From the NCBI RefSeq assembly GCF_001540865.1, contig NC_033631.1, positions 4,733,732 to 4,797,731 on the forward strand: 64,000 bases of DNA. Reading direction: 5' to 3'. The number at the start of each line of letters is the position of its first letter. The stretch's first letter is position 1. The notes beneath the pieces are model-generated. The model was not told the DNA's origin. It did not search any database and worked only from the letters and a program-made list of their open reading frames with translations. Positions 1 through 10,264 of this stretch are shown piece after piece. This stretch comes from Ananas comosus (taxonomy: Eukaryota > Streptophyta > Magnoliopsida > Poales > Bromeliaceae). The position numbers and the translations under genes are program-made.

Positions 1-670
1 GGAAGAACTTACTCATCAGATAGCAGAGGTACGAGAAATTGGACAAAAGCACTATGATGCATTGCGTGTGGAGGCTACCAGACGGCATGAAGAACTATTA
101 AAGTTGCTACTAGTTCAGCAGTCCACTATCCACATCCAAGGTCGAACAACTTCTCCTGAGGACAAGGTTCCATATGGTATCAAACCGGGAAGCAACAATG
201 TTCCACCCACAATCAAAGAAGATAAAGGCAAAGGCATCCTACCCACACCAAGGAAACAGATAGAAGTAGAAGAGGATCAGACGTCACCCTGGGGCAATAG
301 GAGTTACAATAATCATCAACAATTTCCATATCCACGATTGGATTTTCCCTCATTTGATGGCGATGATCCTAGAAACTGGATCGAGAACTGCGAGCAATAT
401 TTTGAATTATACCAAATACCCCAGCACCAATGGTTGAGTATAGCTACTATGCATTTATTTGGTAAGGCGAAAACATGGAAACAAGGATACTTTATCAACA
501 AACAGACTGTGACGCCCCAACTTCCCAGGGGGTCACCCATCCTAGGACTACTGTCCTAGCACGCTTAACTCTCTTAACCTTTTAGGTCTTGCCACCACCC
601 AAAATGCTTAAGCCGGGTTAAGAGTTTAGCCCTATTATATCTCATATATAGGACTATCTGGGGTCTCACA

Positions 671-684
671 ATCTCCCCTCCTTT
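671..684 (-). other. Polypurine tract of the TRIM element
   Basis: On the minus strand the bases next to the left LTR read AAAGGAGGGGAGAT, the expected plus-strand DNA priming site just inside the 3' LTR. Confidence 0.8.
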
Positions 685-807
685 AAGCCTTGACGTCCTC
701 GTTAGGCTCAGACTCACAAGTACCAGGTGATGTGAGACTCATCTCGCTAGCCCGTCATCCAGACCCTGGCTCAGCCGAGACTCATCTCACACTTCCGGCT
801 GGTAATT

Positions 808-820
808 GGCTCTGATACCA
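808..820 (-). other. Primer-binding site (initiator Met tRNA) of the TRIM element
   Basis: The minus strand reads TGGTATCAGAGCC two bases from the 5' LTR end. This matches the 3' end complement of plant initiator Met tRNA. Confidence 0.9.
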
Positions 821-1258
821 TCTGTGATGCCCCAACTTCCCAGGGGGTCACCCATCCTAGGACTACTCCCGTCCTATCATGCTTAACTCTCTTAACCTCT
901 TGGGTCTTGCCACCTCCCAAAATGCTTAAGCCGGGTTAAGAGTTTAGCCCTATTATATCTCATATATAGGACTATCTGGGGTCTCACACAGACAGTGTCT
1001 TGGGATGAATTCACTGAAGCGGTGTGCAGAAGATTTGCTCAAGTAGGGGAGCGTTACTTAATCCGGGAGTTTAGCAATCTGAGGCATACGGGAACGTGCG
1101 AAAGATATCAAGAGAGATTTGAGGAGTTGAGGTTCCAACTTCTCTATTACAACCCACACTTAACAGAGGAGTACTTTATCACATGCTATATTAATGGACT
1201 CAAAGAGGAACTTATTCCATTCCTTGACATTGCTCATCCGAACACTTTGGAAGAAACC

Positions 1259-2436
1259 TGTCACGCCCCGCGACCGCTACCAATTTGGCTCGGCCCGGGC
1301 ACGTCGAACAGACGCCGAACGGACAGGACCTCCCCTGTCCGTCCAAGGCTAACCAACAGATCGTGCATAAGAATTTACCCAGGAATCAATTCATAAATAC
1401 ACGATCAAGAAGCACCACCAGTGCTACAAACAAGAGCAAGATACAAGTACAGAAACACATACAAGTACATAAGAGAGAAGAGGCTATCTATTACATTCAT
1501 TTGATTTACTACATTTAGATACATCTTTTACATTCTTCCAAAATATAAATACAAGCACTCAACCCTCACCCTATACAACATCTACTCTCAAATACAAAAA
1601 GGGGTGACGGCTAATGCAAGAAGGGAGGTAGCTAATGCGACTAGAACGCCGGGCCCTTACCGCGATCCTCACGCTCACCGGGGATGCCCGAACTGGAACC
1701 TGTGGTAAAGTGGGGGTGAGAACTAACTTCCTTAGTTCCCAGTGGGTTCGGCCGCCGACTCCGCCGATCTCCCCACTAGGTCCAACGCGCAAGTAGATAT
1801 ACCAAAGAAGATAGATAGATAGGATAGATTAAGGAGAGCTGTAATGACGGAAATTATACTATTACACATGCCAAGCAAAATATGAATGCATTCTAATGAT
1901 TGGTAAGCAACCTAACGCTGTCATCATGTCCAATTAGGTGAACTATTCACCTCTTCATTAACGCCTCATTTAACTTGTTCCATTTAATCTCATGCTTTAC
2001 CTGCGAAGGCTCGCCTACACTCACTAGCCATCTGTCGAACTACTAGGGAGAATTCAATGACACTCCGGACCCGAGACCCAGTCTGCGGCCATATAGGCAA
2101 GTCCCTGGCGTACCGTAACATCCGGAGTCGAACTAACTTGTTGGTGTCTTCTCATACAAGATTAACGACCGTTGGAGCAGCCAATCCTGCTACTCTGAGG
2201 ATTACCCTGTCCTCTAGAGTTCAGCATATCATCATATATCATAGGTGTCCGCATACCTAATTAATCTAATTAAGTGTCCCCTTTGGTCGGCTATCGACTT
2301 AGATGCATCGTGTCATTGGGTTTACCTATTAACTCAATGCCTGACCGGTCATTGTCATTGTCATTTCTCTACATTAAGACCACACTCAGCGACCCGACAT
2401 CCTATCTATCCCCATACAAATACTCGATTAGCTATC
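1259..2436 (-). mobile_element. Truncated gypsy LTR fragment (L0)
   Basis: It begins TGTCACGCCCCGC immediately after the gag fragment. It shares the order of motifs seen at the right end of the Tekay-like element's 5' LTR (10265 on): the GACGCCGAACGGACAG block, then about 450 bp later the block with the 7-bp stem GAACTAA/TTAGTTC (1720-1738). It is therefore the U5-side end of an LTR read on the minus strand. After about 1810 the match fades, and at about 2437 a second LTR terminus begins, so the U3 side is missing. Its partner LTR is not in the window. Short open frames inside are not genes. Confidence 0.65.
1720..1738 (-). other. Conserved LTR hairpin, L0 copy
   Basis: A 7-bp perfect stem GAACTAA/TTAGTTC with a 5-nt loop sits between GTGA on one side and CCCAGTGGG on the other. 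The same flanks surround different but still complementary stems in other LTRs of this window. Confidence 0.6.
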
Positions 2437-5154
2437 TGTCTAGCCCTCCAACTCGCCAGTGTATTTTGTCGGGTCGGTCGCGTCGACAGACGCTGAACGA
2501 CAGAGCCTGTCCGCCTGTCCGCCCAACTCGCTCTAAATACAAGAATTAAGCAATAATAGCAATTGCATATTAAACAAGGTCGGACCGGGGCAAGCAGAAG
2601 ACGAAGGCCCGGAGTTAAGGCTAAAATAACATACATAACAGATATTGATTCTTTGAACCAAATTCAAGCTAAATATAGATATTAGCATCAATTCATTCCA
2701 TCATATCTTTTTTACATTAGTCATCCACACAAATACATGGATTGTTACACTTACATACCTAAATCCAACAAAATAAAGTTGATACAATGATAACAAAAAG
2801 GAAGAGTAAAATGCATTAAAGTCCGTTGGCCGCAACCTACGAGCTGCAAGCTTTGCCGTCGTCCTTGCCGCCGCCGTTGGCCGCCCGGTGCTAGGACCTG
2901 TATGATTAGTGGTGCTGAGAACTACAACAAAGTCCCCCAGGGCGTCGGCATCCGATCCGTCGCAGCGGACATTACCGGAAGGCCACTAGGTCTATGCCAG
3001 GCATAAGATTTCCAAGAGAAGAAAGTAACCAGTACTAATGCAACTAAACTATCCTGACAAAAAGAGTCATAGATAAACAATTGCAATATGCCAAAATGGA
3101 AATGGATATGCTTCCAATTCATAGACAATTTCGCTCATAACCCAATACTTGCTGTTAACGTTAACCCAAATGCTCACAATCCAAATCCTCTTAAAACGGG
3201 GACTCTACGAACCTCCCTAGGACCATGCAATCTTGGCACTTATCGACGCTCCATGGTAACCTAACTCGGAGCGCACCGCTCGAGGGGAGGACCGGTTTCC
3301 GCAAGCAAGACGAAAGGTGATGTCGATCGAGATATCCTGCATTACTTTGAGATTCATAGCCATATCAACAAATGCCAATAGCGACGATAAGTCTCTACCT
3401 GTCATTTATTTTCGCCTACATTGCAAGGGCCTGTCTCTACCTGCCATTATAGCAAACTAATTTTTCAACGGTCATTGCTCTCAATGCAATTCTTTGCATG
3501 GTAATGAACACCGCATTGTTTTGCTAATGTCCAAGTCCATGCTTCTACTACTTCACATCATATTGAGGGTCCAATCACACCTGTTCCGTTTTGTCCTGAT
3601 CATTCTCTATTGGTCAACTACTTTAGAATTTATAATAATATGATTTAAGTTCCATAACCGAATTTTCCCAGGGCCTCATTGTAAGCTATCTTTCTATCTA
3701 TGCCTGATGGATATATGTATATGCCTAAAATAGAGAAATAGACATAGAGGGGAATCCAACGATTCCGGCGTGCACCGCCCACCTCATATCAGTCGTGTGA
3801 GTGTAGAATATAAGGCCGCCCCGCACTAAACAAAGCCGTTCCGCGCCATAAATTCAAATATGGGCCATAGTTAGGCCTTTTTAAATGAACTATACTCTAC
3901 TAACATTTTCCGCCAATTATAAACAAGTTGTCGCAACTGTTTTTGGGCACCCTTTGAACGGGTCAGGCGGGACTCCCATATTTGGGTTTCCCACGGGGCG
4001 TCATAAGTTGTCCCGAAAAAATCCTAAGGGCAAAACCAAATTCAAGCCTCTAACTCTTGCCATTTTAGGTTTTCGCCAATAAATCGATCGCAACCCTGAC
4101 CAAAGCAATAGCAATAGGATCATCTAAGAACATCCTAAATAAGGGTTTAGACCTTTGGTACCTAACCTAGGGCCTCTAAACACATCTCACAAGGATTCAA
4201 CCATCGAACGCCCCTGACCATCATGGTCTCCCCATGGTGCATTGGCTCAAAAAGCTTCTAAAACCTCTAAGAGCACAAAGTGCTAATTACTGTAAGATTA
4301 AAACCGCAACCTCTAGAGGAAAAACGCTCACAAAACTTACCTTTCTAGTCCCACACCACCAAAGTCTTCTGTTTAGAGCTCCTAGATACTCTCATGGTTC
4401 CATGGGTCCATAGGCTCAAGAGCTCTAAAACCTCTAACAGCACAAAGCTCTACTTCCTTCCAGTTAAACCCAACCAGAGGAAAACCTCACAAAACTACCT
4501 TAGTTCCAAGCTCCAGCAAGTTCATTCTTCTGTTGGAGAGCTCCTAGAACCTCCAAGTCTTCCAAATCGCACCTTCTTCTAACCCTATTCTTCTTCTCCT
4601 CAAGCCTAGAAGGAACATATGAAGAGAGAAAGTTGAGGAAATGGTTGCAGAAGGAGTGATAATGAGAATGTGCGATAGGGAGGGGCACATATAGTGTTGT
4701 AAAAATATGCACATCAACCTCACTTGGTTTCCCTTCAATTGCCCCAGACCTGGCCATTTTCGCCTTCGGGGACGGTCCGCCCGACCAGGGAGCGGTTCCC
4801 CGAACGGCGGTTTTCCAGGACCTTAGCCAATTATTTGAGTTTTTCGGCTGCTTGCGCCAGCGAGTGGACTTCTGCCTTCGTCAGGGACGGTCTCTCCGGG
4901 ACGGTCTCACCCACCTAGGTGACCGGATGCCATCAGGATTTCCGTGACAGGCTACCGTAGCGGACGTCCTCCTTCAAGGACCGGTCGCCGAGACTAAAAA
5001 CCCTGGGACTTAGCCAATTTCGCAGATTTCTCTCCGGTCCCTTGCTCGTTTTAATGAGCTCCAATTGCACTTAGAGTTCGACTTTAACTGTATCAATTCG
5101 CGTTCCGCTCGTTTTGACAGGAACCGCACGACTTACGAGGAGTTGCTATGTACA
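2437..5154 (-). repeat. 3' LTR of the Tekay-like element
   Basis: Co-linear with the LTR at 10265-12754. It starts TGTCTAGCCC (for TGTCACGCCC) and ends with ACTTACGAGG followed by TACA. It is about 230 bp longer and differs by many one-base insertions and deletions; the GGACCGGTC repeats near 4770-4980 are shortened. Divergence made mostly of indels suggests sequence error more than age. Confidence 0.75.
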
Positions 5155-5171
5155 TTCCCACCCCTTAATTA
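5155..5171 (-). other. Polypurine tract of the Tekay-like element
   Basis: Read on the minus strand the bases abutting the 3' LTR are AAGGGGTGGGAA, matching a retroelement purine tract in place and sequence. Confidence 0.7.
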
Positions 5172-5199
5172 TATTCGTCCCGCGAAACCTCTAAGGTTG

Positions 5200-7440
5200 C
5201 AAATTTAATTTTTATATACCTCAAGTTTGGATCCTCGAAGAGATTAGGAAACCTCTCCTCATTCGCTCTGAGCTCTCCACGTCCTTCCCGTCATCGTTGC
5301 TCGCACAATGAACTTTAACATACGGATCTCTGCCGTTCCGAGCTTTCGCACTTCGCGGATCTGGTCAACAATATGACCGGAATTCCTCATAATCATATCC
5401 TCTGAAGCTCTAACCGTATTCCACCGAGCAGGAATCTTCCGGGTCGTACACATCTATGCGGAATTAGATACCTGAAAACACATGTACTCTCCGCCAACAC
5501 CGGGTAATGCCAACTTATAGGCCACCGCTCCAACTCCGCTCCAAAATCTCAAAAGTCCCGTATCGGCGGTGCTTCAGTTTCCCCAACATTCCGAACCGCA
5601 TAACCGCCTCGCGTGCGGCGATATCTTTTTAAAAATACATCAAGTCTCTCTAAACTGCAACTCAATACTTCCGCCGCTTGTCGGCATAACTTTTGTGCTT
5701 GATAGCGCCGTACTATAATCTCTTTAGTCGCAGGCGAACTTTCTTCCCGCCTCCTCGCACCACATCCGGCCAAGACTACTTTCTCGCCAATCGCTCCCAG
5801 TGATATGCGAGCGATCACCTTCCTCCATACAGGCCTCGAATTGGCGCCATCGACAAAGGACTTGCCTGATAACTAGTATATTCGAACTCCCCATCTGGTA
5901 AAATGATGCGTGGACCATCCGCCTTATAACTATAAAAGTCACGCTCGCACGTCCTTCAAGTATTAAATTTCCTTTCCGATTGGCCGTCCTTTGAGGGTGG
6001 ACTCCTACTAAAGTCAGCCGCGTGCCTAAGTGCCTCCTGCAAACTCTCCAGAAATGAAGGTCAACCTAGGGTCCCCGGTCGATACAATAGATACAGGAAC
6101 CCCATGAAGTCCACCACATTCCGTCAGATATAGACTTGGCTAATCTATATCGCACCGTCAAGTAGTGTGGATCGTAAAAAATGGCCCCAACACTTTGGTC
6201 ACAACGCCACTCTACCCATACGCGTCATGTCCACCTTTGAATTAGCAACCGCCCCGTCAATAAGTCCATGCAATTTTTGCCTTCCCCACGGGTATAGGTA
6301 GGCTCTGTAATTTCCACCGCTGAACGACGCTCTGCCTTCAACCTGTTGGCTGTTAGGCATTGATGCCACAAACTCCCCCTATATCCCTTTCATCCCGCCA
6401 CCAATAATGCAATTCAAAATCTTGATACATTTTGTTCCGCCGGAGTGATGCATAATCAGAATTGATTCGGCTTCTTACATAATTCGCCCTCTCGCAGGTC
6501 AATCCGTCCTGGCACCACCAACACCTCCTGATATCGTAAATCGTCCGATCGTTTCACTATGTCAATAATCACGACACACCACTTCTCACTTTACCCCCGC
6601 ACTTTTGAGAACACTCATCTATGCCTGTAATCTTGATTTCTCCACAAGTGGTTGCAACAATAGGGTGCAAGTGTCCCGCCGGCGACCCGGCCGGCGCCCA
6701 ACTTCTATCAACGCGAATGCATTCTCCTTTCTGCAACGCCGGTGAAGTCTAACTCCCGCCGCCAGAATTTCTGCCCGACTCTGCTTAGAGTATCGGTCTT
6801 ACGACGTAGCTTCCGTCGTGATAGAAGAATCGTGACGTCATAATCTTTAAGTAATCTAACCACCGCGCTGACGTAAGTTTGTTCCTTATGAGGTAACAAA
6901 TATTTGAAGACTCTTATGATCGTGTAGATCTTCACAATGTCCCCGTAAAATTATGCCTCCACAATTTTAGCGGTCAATATGAAGCCGCATGCTCAAGGTC
7001 GTAGCGTGGGTATTCTTTTTTTTTTTTTTTTTTCATAATTCTTCATTGGCTCGAAGCAACCTATGACTCGGCCGTTTGCATCAACACATCGAGCCGATGT
7101 AGTAGCTCCACTATATACGAGACATAACTTTCTCTCCACGGCGTCGCAGAGCAAGCACCGAGTAGACGTCAATACTTGTCTTTATTCTTAAAGCTCCGCT
7201 CACACTCGGGCTCCAAACAAACTTCCCCCTTGTGCATAAGGCGGTAATGAGTTGTTATCCTTAAGTCAATCTCTCCACGAACCGCCGTAATAGCCCGCAA
7301 GTGCCAGGAAAGACGAACCTCCGCATACACTGTCGGGCGAGGCCAATCCTTAACTGCCTTCAATTCTTTGGGTCCACCGAAATGCCATCTCGGAACCCGC
7401 CCGTGGCCCAAGAAAGTAAACCCCGAAAACCCAACTCCGC
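5200..7440 (-). pseudogene. Broken pol 3' half: RNase H, integrase, chromodomain-like tail
   Basis: Minus-strand pieces in three shifting frames appear in correct pol order. Near 7200-7390 is the RT/RNase H linker ([12 protein letters not shown], then PECERSF). Near 6780-6935 is the end of RNase H (LLKDYDVTIL). Near 5550-5830 is the integrase C-terminal region with a lysine/arginine-rich segment. Near 5260-5400 is a tail resembling the chromodomain end (ATMTGRTW for a usual EEATWE). Frames change every few tens of codons by one-base indels, not by large deletions. The family would join cDNA to chromosomal DNA and target heterochromatin; this copy as written could not. Decay or sequencing error both fit. 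Confidence 0.75.
7016..7034. repeat. 19-base T run
   Basis: A homopolymer of 19 T lies inside the broken pol. Such runs are error-prone in long reads and may mark a low-quality join. Confidence 0.7.
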
Positions 7441-9920
7441 ACTTCTTTAATTTTGCGTAAATCTTCCTTCCGGAGTATATCCAACACGAGCCTTAAATGT
7501 TCCTCGTGTTCCTCTTCGGCCCGAGAATACACCAATACGTCGTCAATGAATACCACGACGCACCGGTCCAATAGCGGACGGAAGATTCTATTCATCAAGT
7601 CCATGAATGCTGCTGGGGCATTAGTAAGCCCAAACGGCATTACCGTGAACTCATAATGGCCATACCGCGTACGGTACGCCGTTTTGTGCACATCTTTGGG
7701 CCGTATCTTCAACTGATGATACCCCGACTGTAGATCAATCTTCGAGTACACTTTTGACCCTTGCAACTGATCGAACAGGTCATCAATTCTTGGCAACGGG
7801 TACTTGTTCTTGATCGTCACTTTGTTCAACTCGCGATAATCAACGCAGAGTCGAAGTGTGCCGTCCTTTTTCTTAACAAACAGCACCGGAGCTCCCCACG
7901 GGGACACGCTCGGCCGTACGAAGCCCTTGTCGAACGAGTCTTGTAACTGAGCTTTCAACTCTTTCAACTCCACCGGTGCCATTCTGTACGGAGCCTTCGA
8001 AATTGGCGCCGCTCCGGGAATCAGGTCAATCACGAACTCGACTTCCTGATCTGGGGGCAATCCCGGTAACTCCGCTGGGAATACATCCGGATACTCCCGC
8101 ACAACTCGAATATTCTCCAATTCCGAGTACTCTTTTCGAGAGTCTACGATGGTCGCCAAGTAGGCCTTGCAACCGCCTTTGATCATCCTTTTCGCCCTCA
8201 CCGTCGATACAGTGGCTGCAAAGCGTTTACCTTTGCACGCCCGGTAGGTAAACTCCTCTTGGTTGGGCTCACAGAATGTGACCACCCTTCTTTCACAATC
8301 TATAACCGCGTAATACTTGGAGAGCCAATTGATCCCCAAGATTACCTCGAATCCCCACATTTCTTTCAACACTAGAAGGTCGATCGGCATAATCCAATCG
8401 CCTATTTGCACTGGGCAGTCCAAATACTGATCGTAAACGTCGATCGAGTGTTCAGGAGTGTTCACCGACCAATACTCCTCGTTATGAGTGATCTCTATAT
8501 CATGAGCTTGTGCGAATGATGCTAATATGAATGAATGAGATGCACCCGTATCGAATATAGCTTTAGCCCTAGTGCCTCTGATCAGAATAATACCTGCCAC
8601 GACGTCGTCGGGAACGATGATTGGTGGCTCCTCCACCTGAGTGGCAAAAACCCGCCCACTAGGTGCTCGAGAAGCCTCCGGCTGACGCGACGCCGTCGAT
8701 CGTCCAGCAGATGTTGCGGGTGGCAGCCCCGCCAACGGTCGCTGCGTGTACTGTACTGAGGCTGATGACGGAGCTGGGGATGCGCCGCCCGGGCACTCTC
8801 GACTCATGTGCCCCGGTTGGCCACATTGGTAACACCGCCCCTCCCGCTGTGGGCAGCTGGTGGCTCTATGCTCCCCGCCGCATATCACACATGGGTAGGT
8901 AATCTGACCCCGTGTCTGACTCCTACCTCCCCGCCATTGTGATCGTTGTGGTCGCGGGGGTCGCTTAGAACTCGATTGCCCCGCCGACCCACCAGCAGGT
9001 CGCTTCTTAGCCTTATCCCTTTCCTTATCCTTCTCAAATGCCTCGCGCTCGTCCCGCGCAATGGCATTTCCGCGCTCCACCCAAAGCGCGCGGTCAAGAA
9101 CCTCCTCATAGGTCTTCAAGCGGAATGCATGAATGACCTTGAAAATCTCGGGTCGCAACCCGCGCTCAAATACCTCCGCTCGGTCCCTATCACCATGGAC
9201 CAAGTCCGGCACACAGTTGATCATGTGCGTGAACTCCCTCTCGTACTCCCGTACCGTTCGGCTTCCTTGCCTTAGCTTCCGAAAATCCTCCTTGATTTTC
9301 CTTTTGTCGCTCTCGGGGAAATACTCCATGAGTAGCATCTCCCGAAACGCTTCCCAGGAAATATAGGCGTGTCCTAGCGAGCGACTTTTCCTCGCTTGAT
9401 TCCACCACAGTCGAGCCGACCCATCAAAACAATGAGCCGCCAAATGAACTTTATCCTTCTCGAGGGTGTAGATATCCTCGAATAAGGCCTCCATCGCGGC
9501 GAGCCAACTCTCCGTCGTCCACGGATCCTTCACGTCACCGTTGAAGGTCGGAGGGTTGAACCGCTTAAATGCCGTCAGCGCCGCTAACGTGCGCTCCTGC
9601 TCGGCCTCAAGCACATCGGAAATGGGGGCCGATGAACCCGATGCCGGCGGAGGAACAGCAGTCACGGGCGCTGCCGCCATTGCAGGAGGTGGCGCTACAG
9701 GAGCGGCCGGTGCAGGCGGATCCCTCGGCACAGACGCCGCCGCTGCCTGTTGCGCCATCATCTCGTGGAGCTGCCCGATCCGCTCCCCTTGAAGCCGCAT
9801 AGCCCCGGCCAAAGTCGCTACCTGGGCTCGCAGCTCACTCACGCCGTCCGACCCCGACTGCTCGGGCTCCTCCCGAGGCTCCGCCGGTGTGGACCTCGTA
9901 ACTCTCCTCGGTGGTGCCAT
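7350..9920 (-). CDS. Gypsy Gag-protease-reverse transcriptase polyprotein, truncated in RT
   Basis: I choose the ATG at 9918-9920, which gives [10 protein letters not shown]; an upstream in-frame ATG at 9965 adds 15 residues unlike gag starts. Numbered from 9965: gag core 135-300 ([32 protein letters not shown]); zinc-binding [13 protein letters not shown] 359-371 and knuckle [14 protein letters not shown] 378-391; protease active site FDTGA 471-475; RT from about 650 with [11 protein letters not shown] and the catalytic FIDD at 807-810. From about residue 832 (near 7463) the sequence departs from the usual LRKEKLYAK...KKCEFWL run, and a frameshift leads to a false end. Gag and pol share one frame, as is usual in this lineage. 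The product would build particles and copy RNA to DNA in the cytoplasm. Confidence 0.9.
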   Translation of the reverse strand: MAPPRRVTRSTPAEPREEPEQSGSDGVSELRAQVATLAGAMRLQGERIGQLHEMMAQQAAAASVPRDPPAPAAPVAPPPAMAAAPVTAVPPPASGSSAPISDVLEAEQERTLAALTAFKRFNPPTFNGDVKDPWTTESWLAAMEALFEDIYTLEKDKVHLAAHCFDGSARLWWNQARKSRSLGHAYISWEAFREMLLMEYFPESDKRKIKEDFRKLRQGSRTVREYEREFTHMINCVPDLVHGDRDRAEVFERGLRPEIFKVIHAFRLKTYEEVLDRALWVERGNAIARDEREAFEKDKERDKAKKRPAGGSAGQSSSKRPPRPQRSQWRGGRSQTRGQITYPCVICGGEHRATSCPQREGRCYQCGQPGHMSRECPGGASPAPSSASVQYTQRPLAGLPPATSAGRSTASRQPEASRAPSGRVFATQVEEPPIIVPDDVVAGIILIRGTRAKAIFDTGASHSFILASFAQAHDIEITHNEEYWSVNTPEHSIDVYDQYLDCPVQIGDWIMPIDLLVLKEMWGFEVILGINWLSKYYAVIDCERRVVTFCEPNQEEFTYRACKGKRFAATVSTVRAKRMIKGGCKAYLATIVDSRKEYSELENIRVVREYPDVFPAELPGLPPDQEVEFVIDLIPGAAPISKAPYRMAPVELKELKAQLQDSFDKGFVRPSVSPWGAPVLFVKKKDGTLRLCVDYRELNKVTIKNKYPLPRIDDLFDQLQGSKVYSKIDLQSGYHQLKIRPKDVHKTAYRTRYGHYEFTVMPFGLTNAPAAFMDLMNRIFRPLLDRCVVVFIDDVLVYSRAEEEHEEHLRLVLDILRKEDLRKIKEVRSWVFGVYFLGPRAGSEMAFRWTQRIEGS

Positions 9921-10246
9921 CGCGTCCTGAAACGCAACGCACACAAATATTAGTGCTCGATGCACGTGACCCTTACACGTGTCACCTAACTACCCAATTA
10001 AGCGAAAGCACAAGCCTAATTATCCCTACTCTCGGTGTCGTGTGGTCGGCCGCCCCACAAGGTCCCTTAAGTAGACAACAATTAAGCCTTATGATCCATC
10101 TCTACTTCCTTTTAGAGAAGTGTTACAGTTAACCCAATCACTCGCTTTCACATAAACCAAGTCCACGTCAAGCGTTTTTCTAAGTCCTTAGGGTCTCCAA
10201 ACCTAGGGTTCCTAGGTCATTCCTAGACTTTTGCTTCCAACTTCGT
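9921..10246 (-). other. Untranslated leader of the Tekay-like element
   Basis: Between the gag ATG and the primer-binding site there are about 325 bases with no convincing coding frame. By position this is the 5' leader, where packaging signals usually lie; I see no specific motif. Confidence 0.5.
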
Positions 10247-10257
10247 CTCTGATACCA
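10247..10257 (-). other. Primer-binding site of the Tekay-like element
   Basis: The minus strand reads TGGTATCAGAG, seven bases inside the 5' LTR end, complementary to plant initiator Met tRNA. Confidence 0.9.
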
Positions 10258-10264
10258 TTATATC

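Larger units (their letters stand above)
508..988 (-). mobile_element. Complete TRIM/SMART miniature LTR retrotransposon
   Basis: Two direct repeats (508-670, 163 bp; 823-988, 166 bp) begin TGTGA and end CTCACA and flank a 152-bp core with no coding capacity. By eye they differ by six substitutions and one 3-nt indel. The core has, read on the minus strand, a primer-binding site for initiator Met tRNA next to the right repeat and a purine tract next to the left one, so the element is oriented minus. A 5-bp target duplication CAGAC lies at 503-507 and 989-993. Removing the element and one CAGAC restores the gag frame. Such elements move with proteins supplied by autonomous relatives. Confidence 0.93.
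2..1258 (+). pseudogene. Ty3/gypsy gag fragment, split by a TRIM element
   Basis: Gag would form the capsid of a retrotransposon particle. The frame is open from base 2, so the 5' end lies outside the window. About 100 codons in, it shows the usual gag core start (LDFPSFDGDDPRNWIENC), then a helical W/F-rich segment. It runs to base 507, is interrupted by the 481-bp insertion at 508-988, and resumes in the same frame at 994 with a VSWDEFTEAVCRRF segment. It stops at 1258, where an LTR terminus (TGTCACGCC) begins. No stop or frameshift lies in either half, so gag was intact when the small element landed. Zinc knuckle, protease and pol are absent. Retroelement gag is clear; I do not assign a lineage. 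Confidence 0.85.

Noticed and set aside
808..820. tRNA fragment or tRNA gene
   Set aside because: The match is only the 13-base primer site beside an LTR; no cloverleaf is present.
7169..7411. Separate small gene downstream of RT on the minus strand
   Set aside because: Its start is the RT-RNase H linker of the same retrotransposon in another frame.
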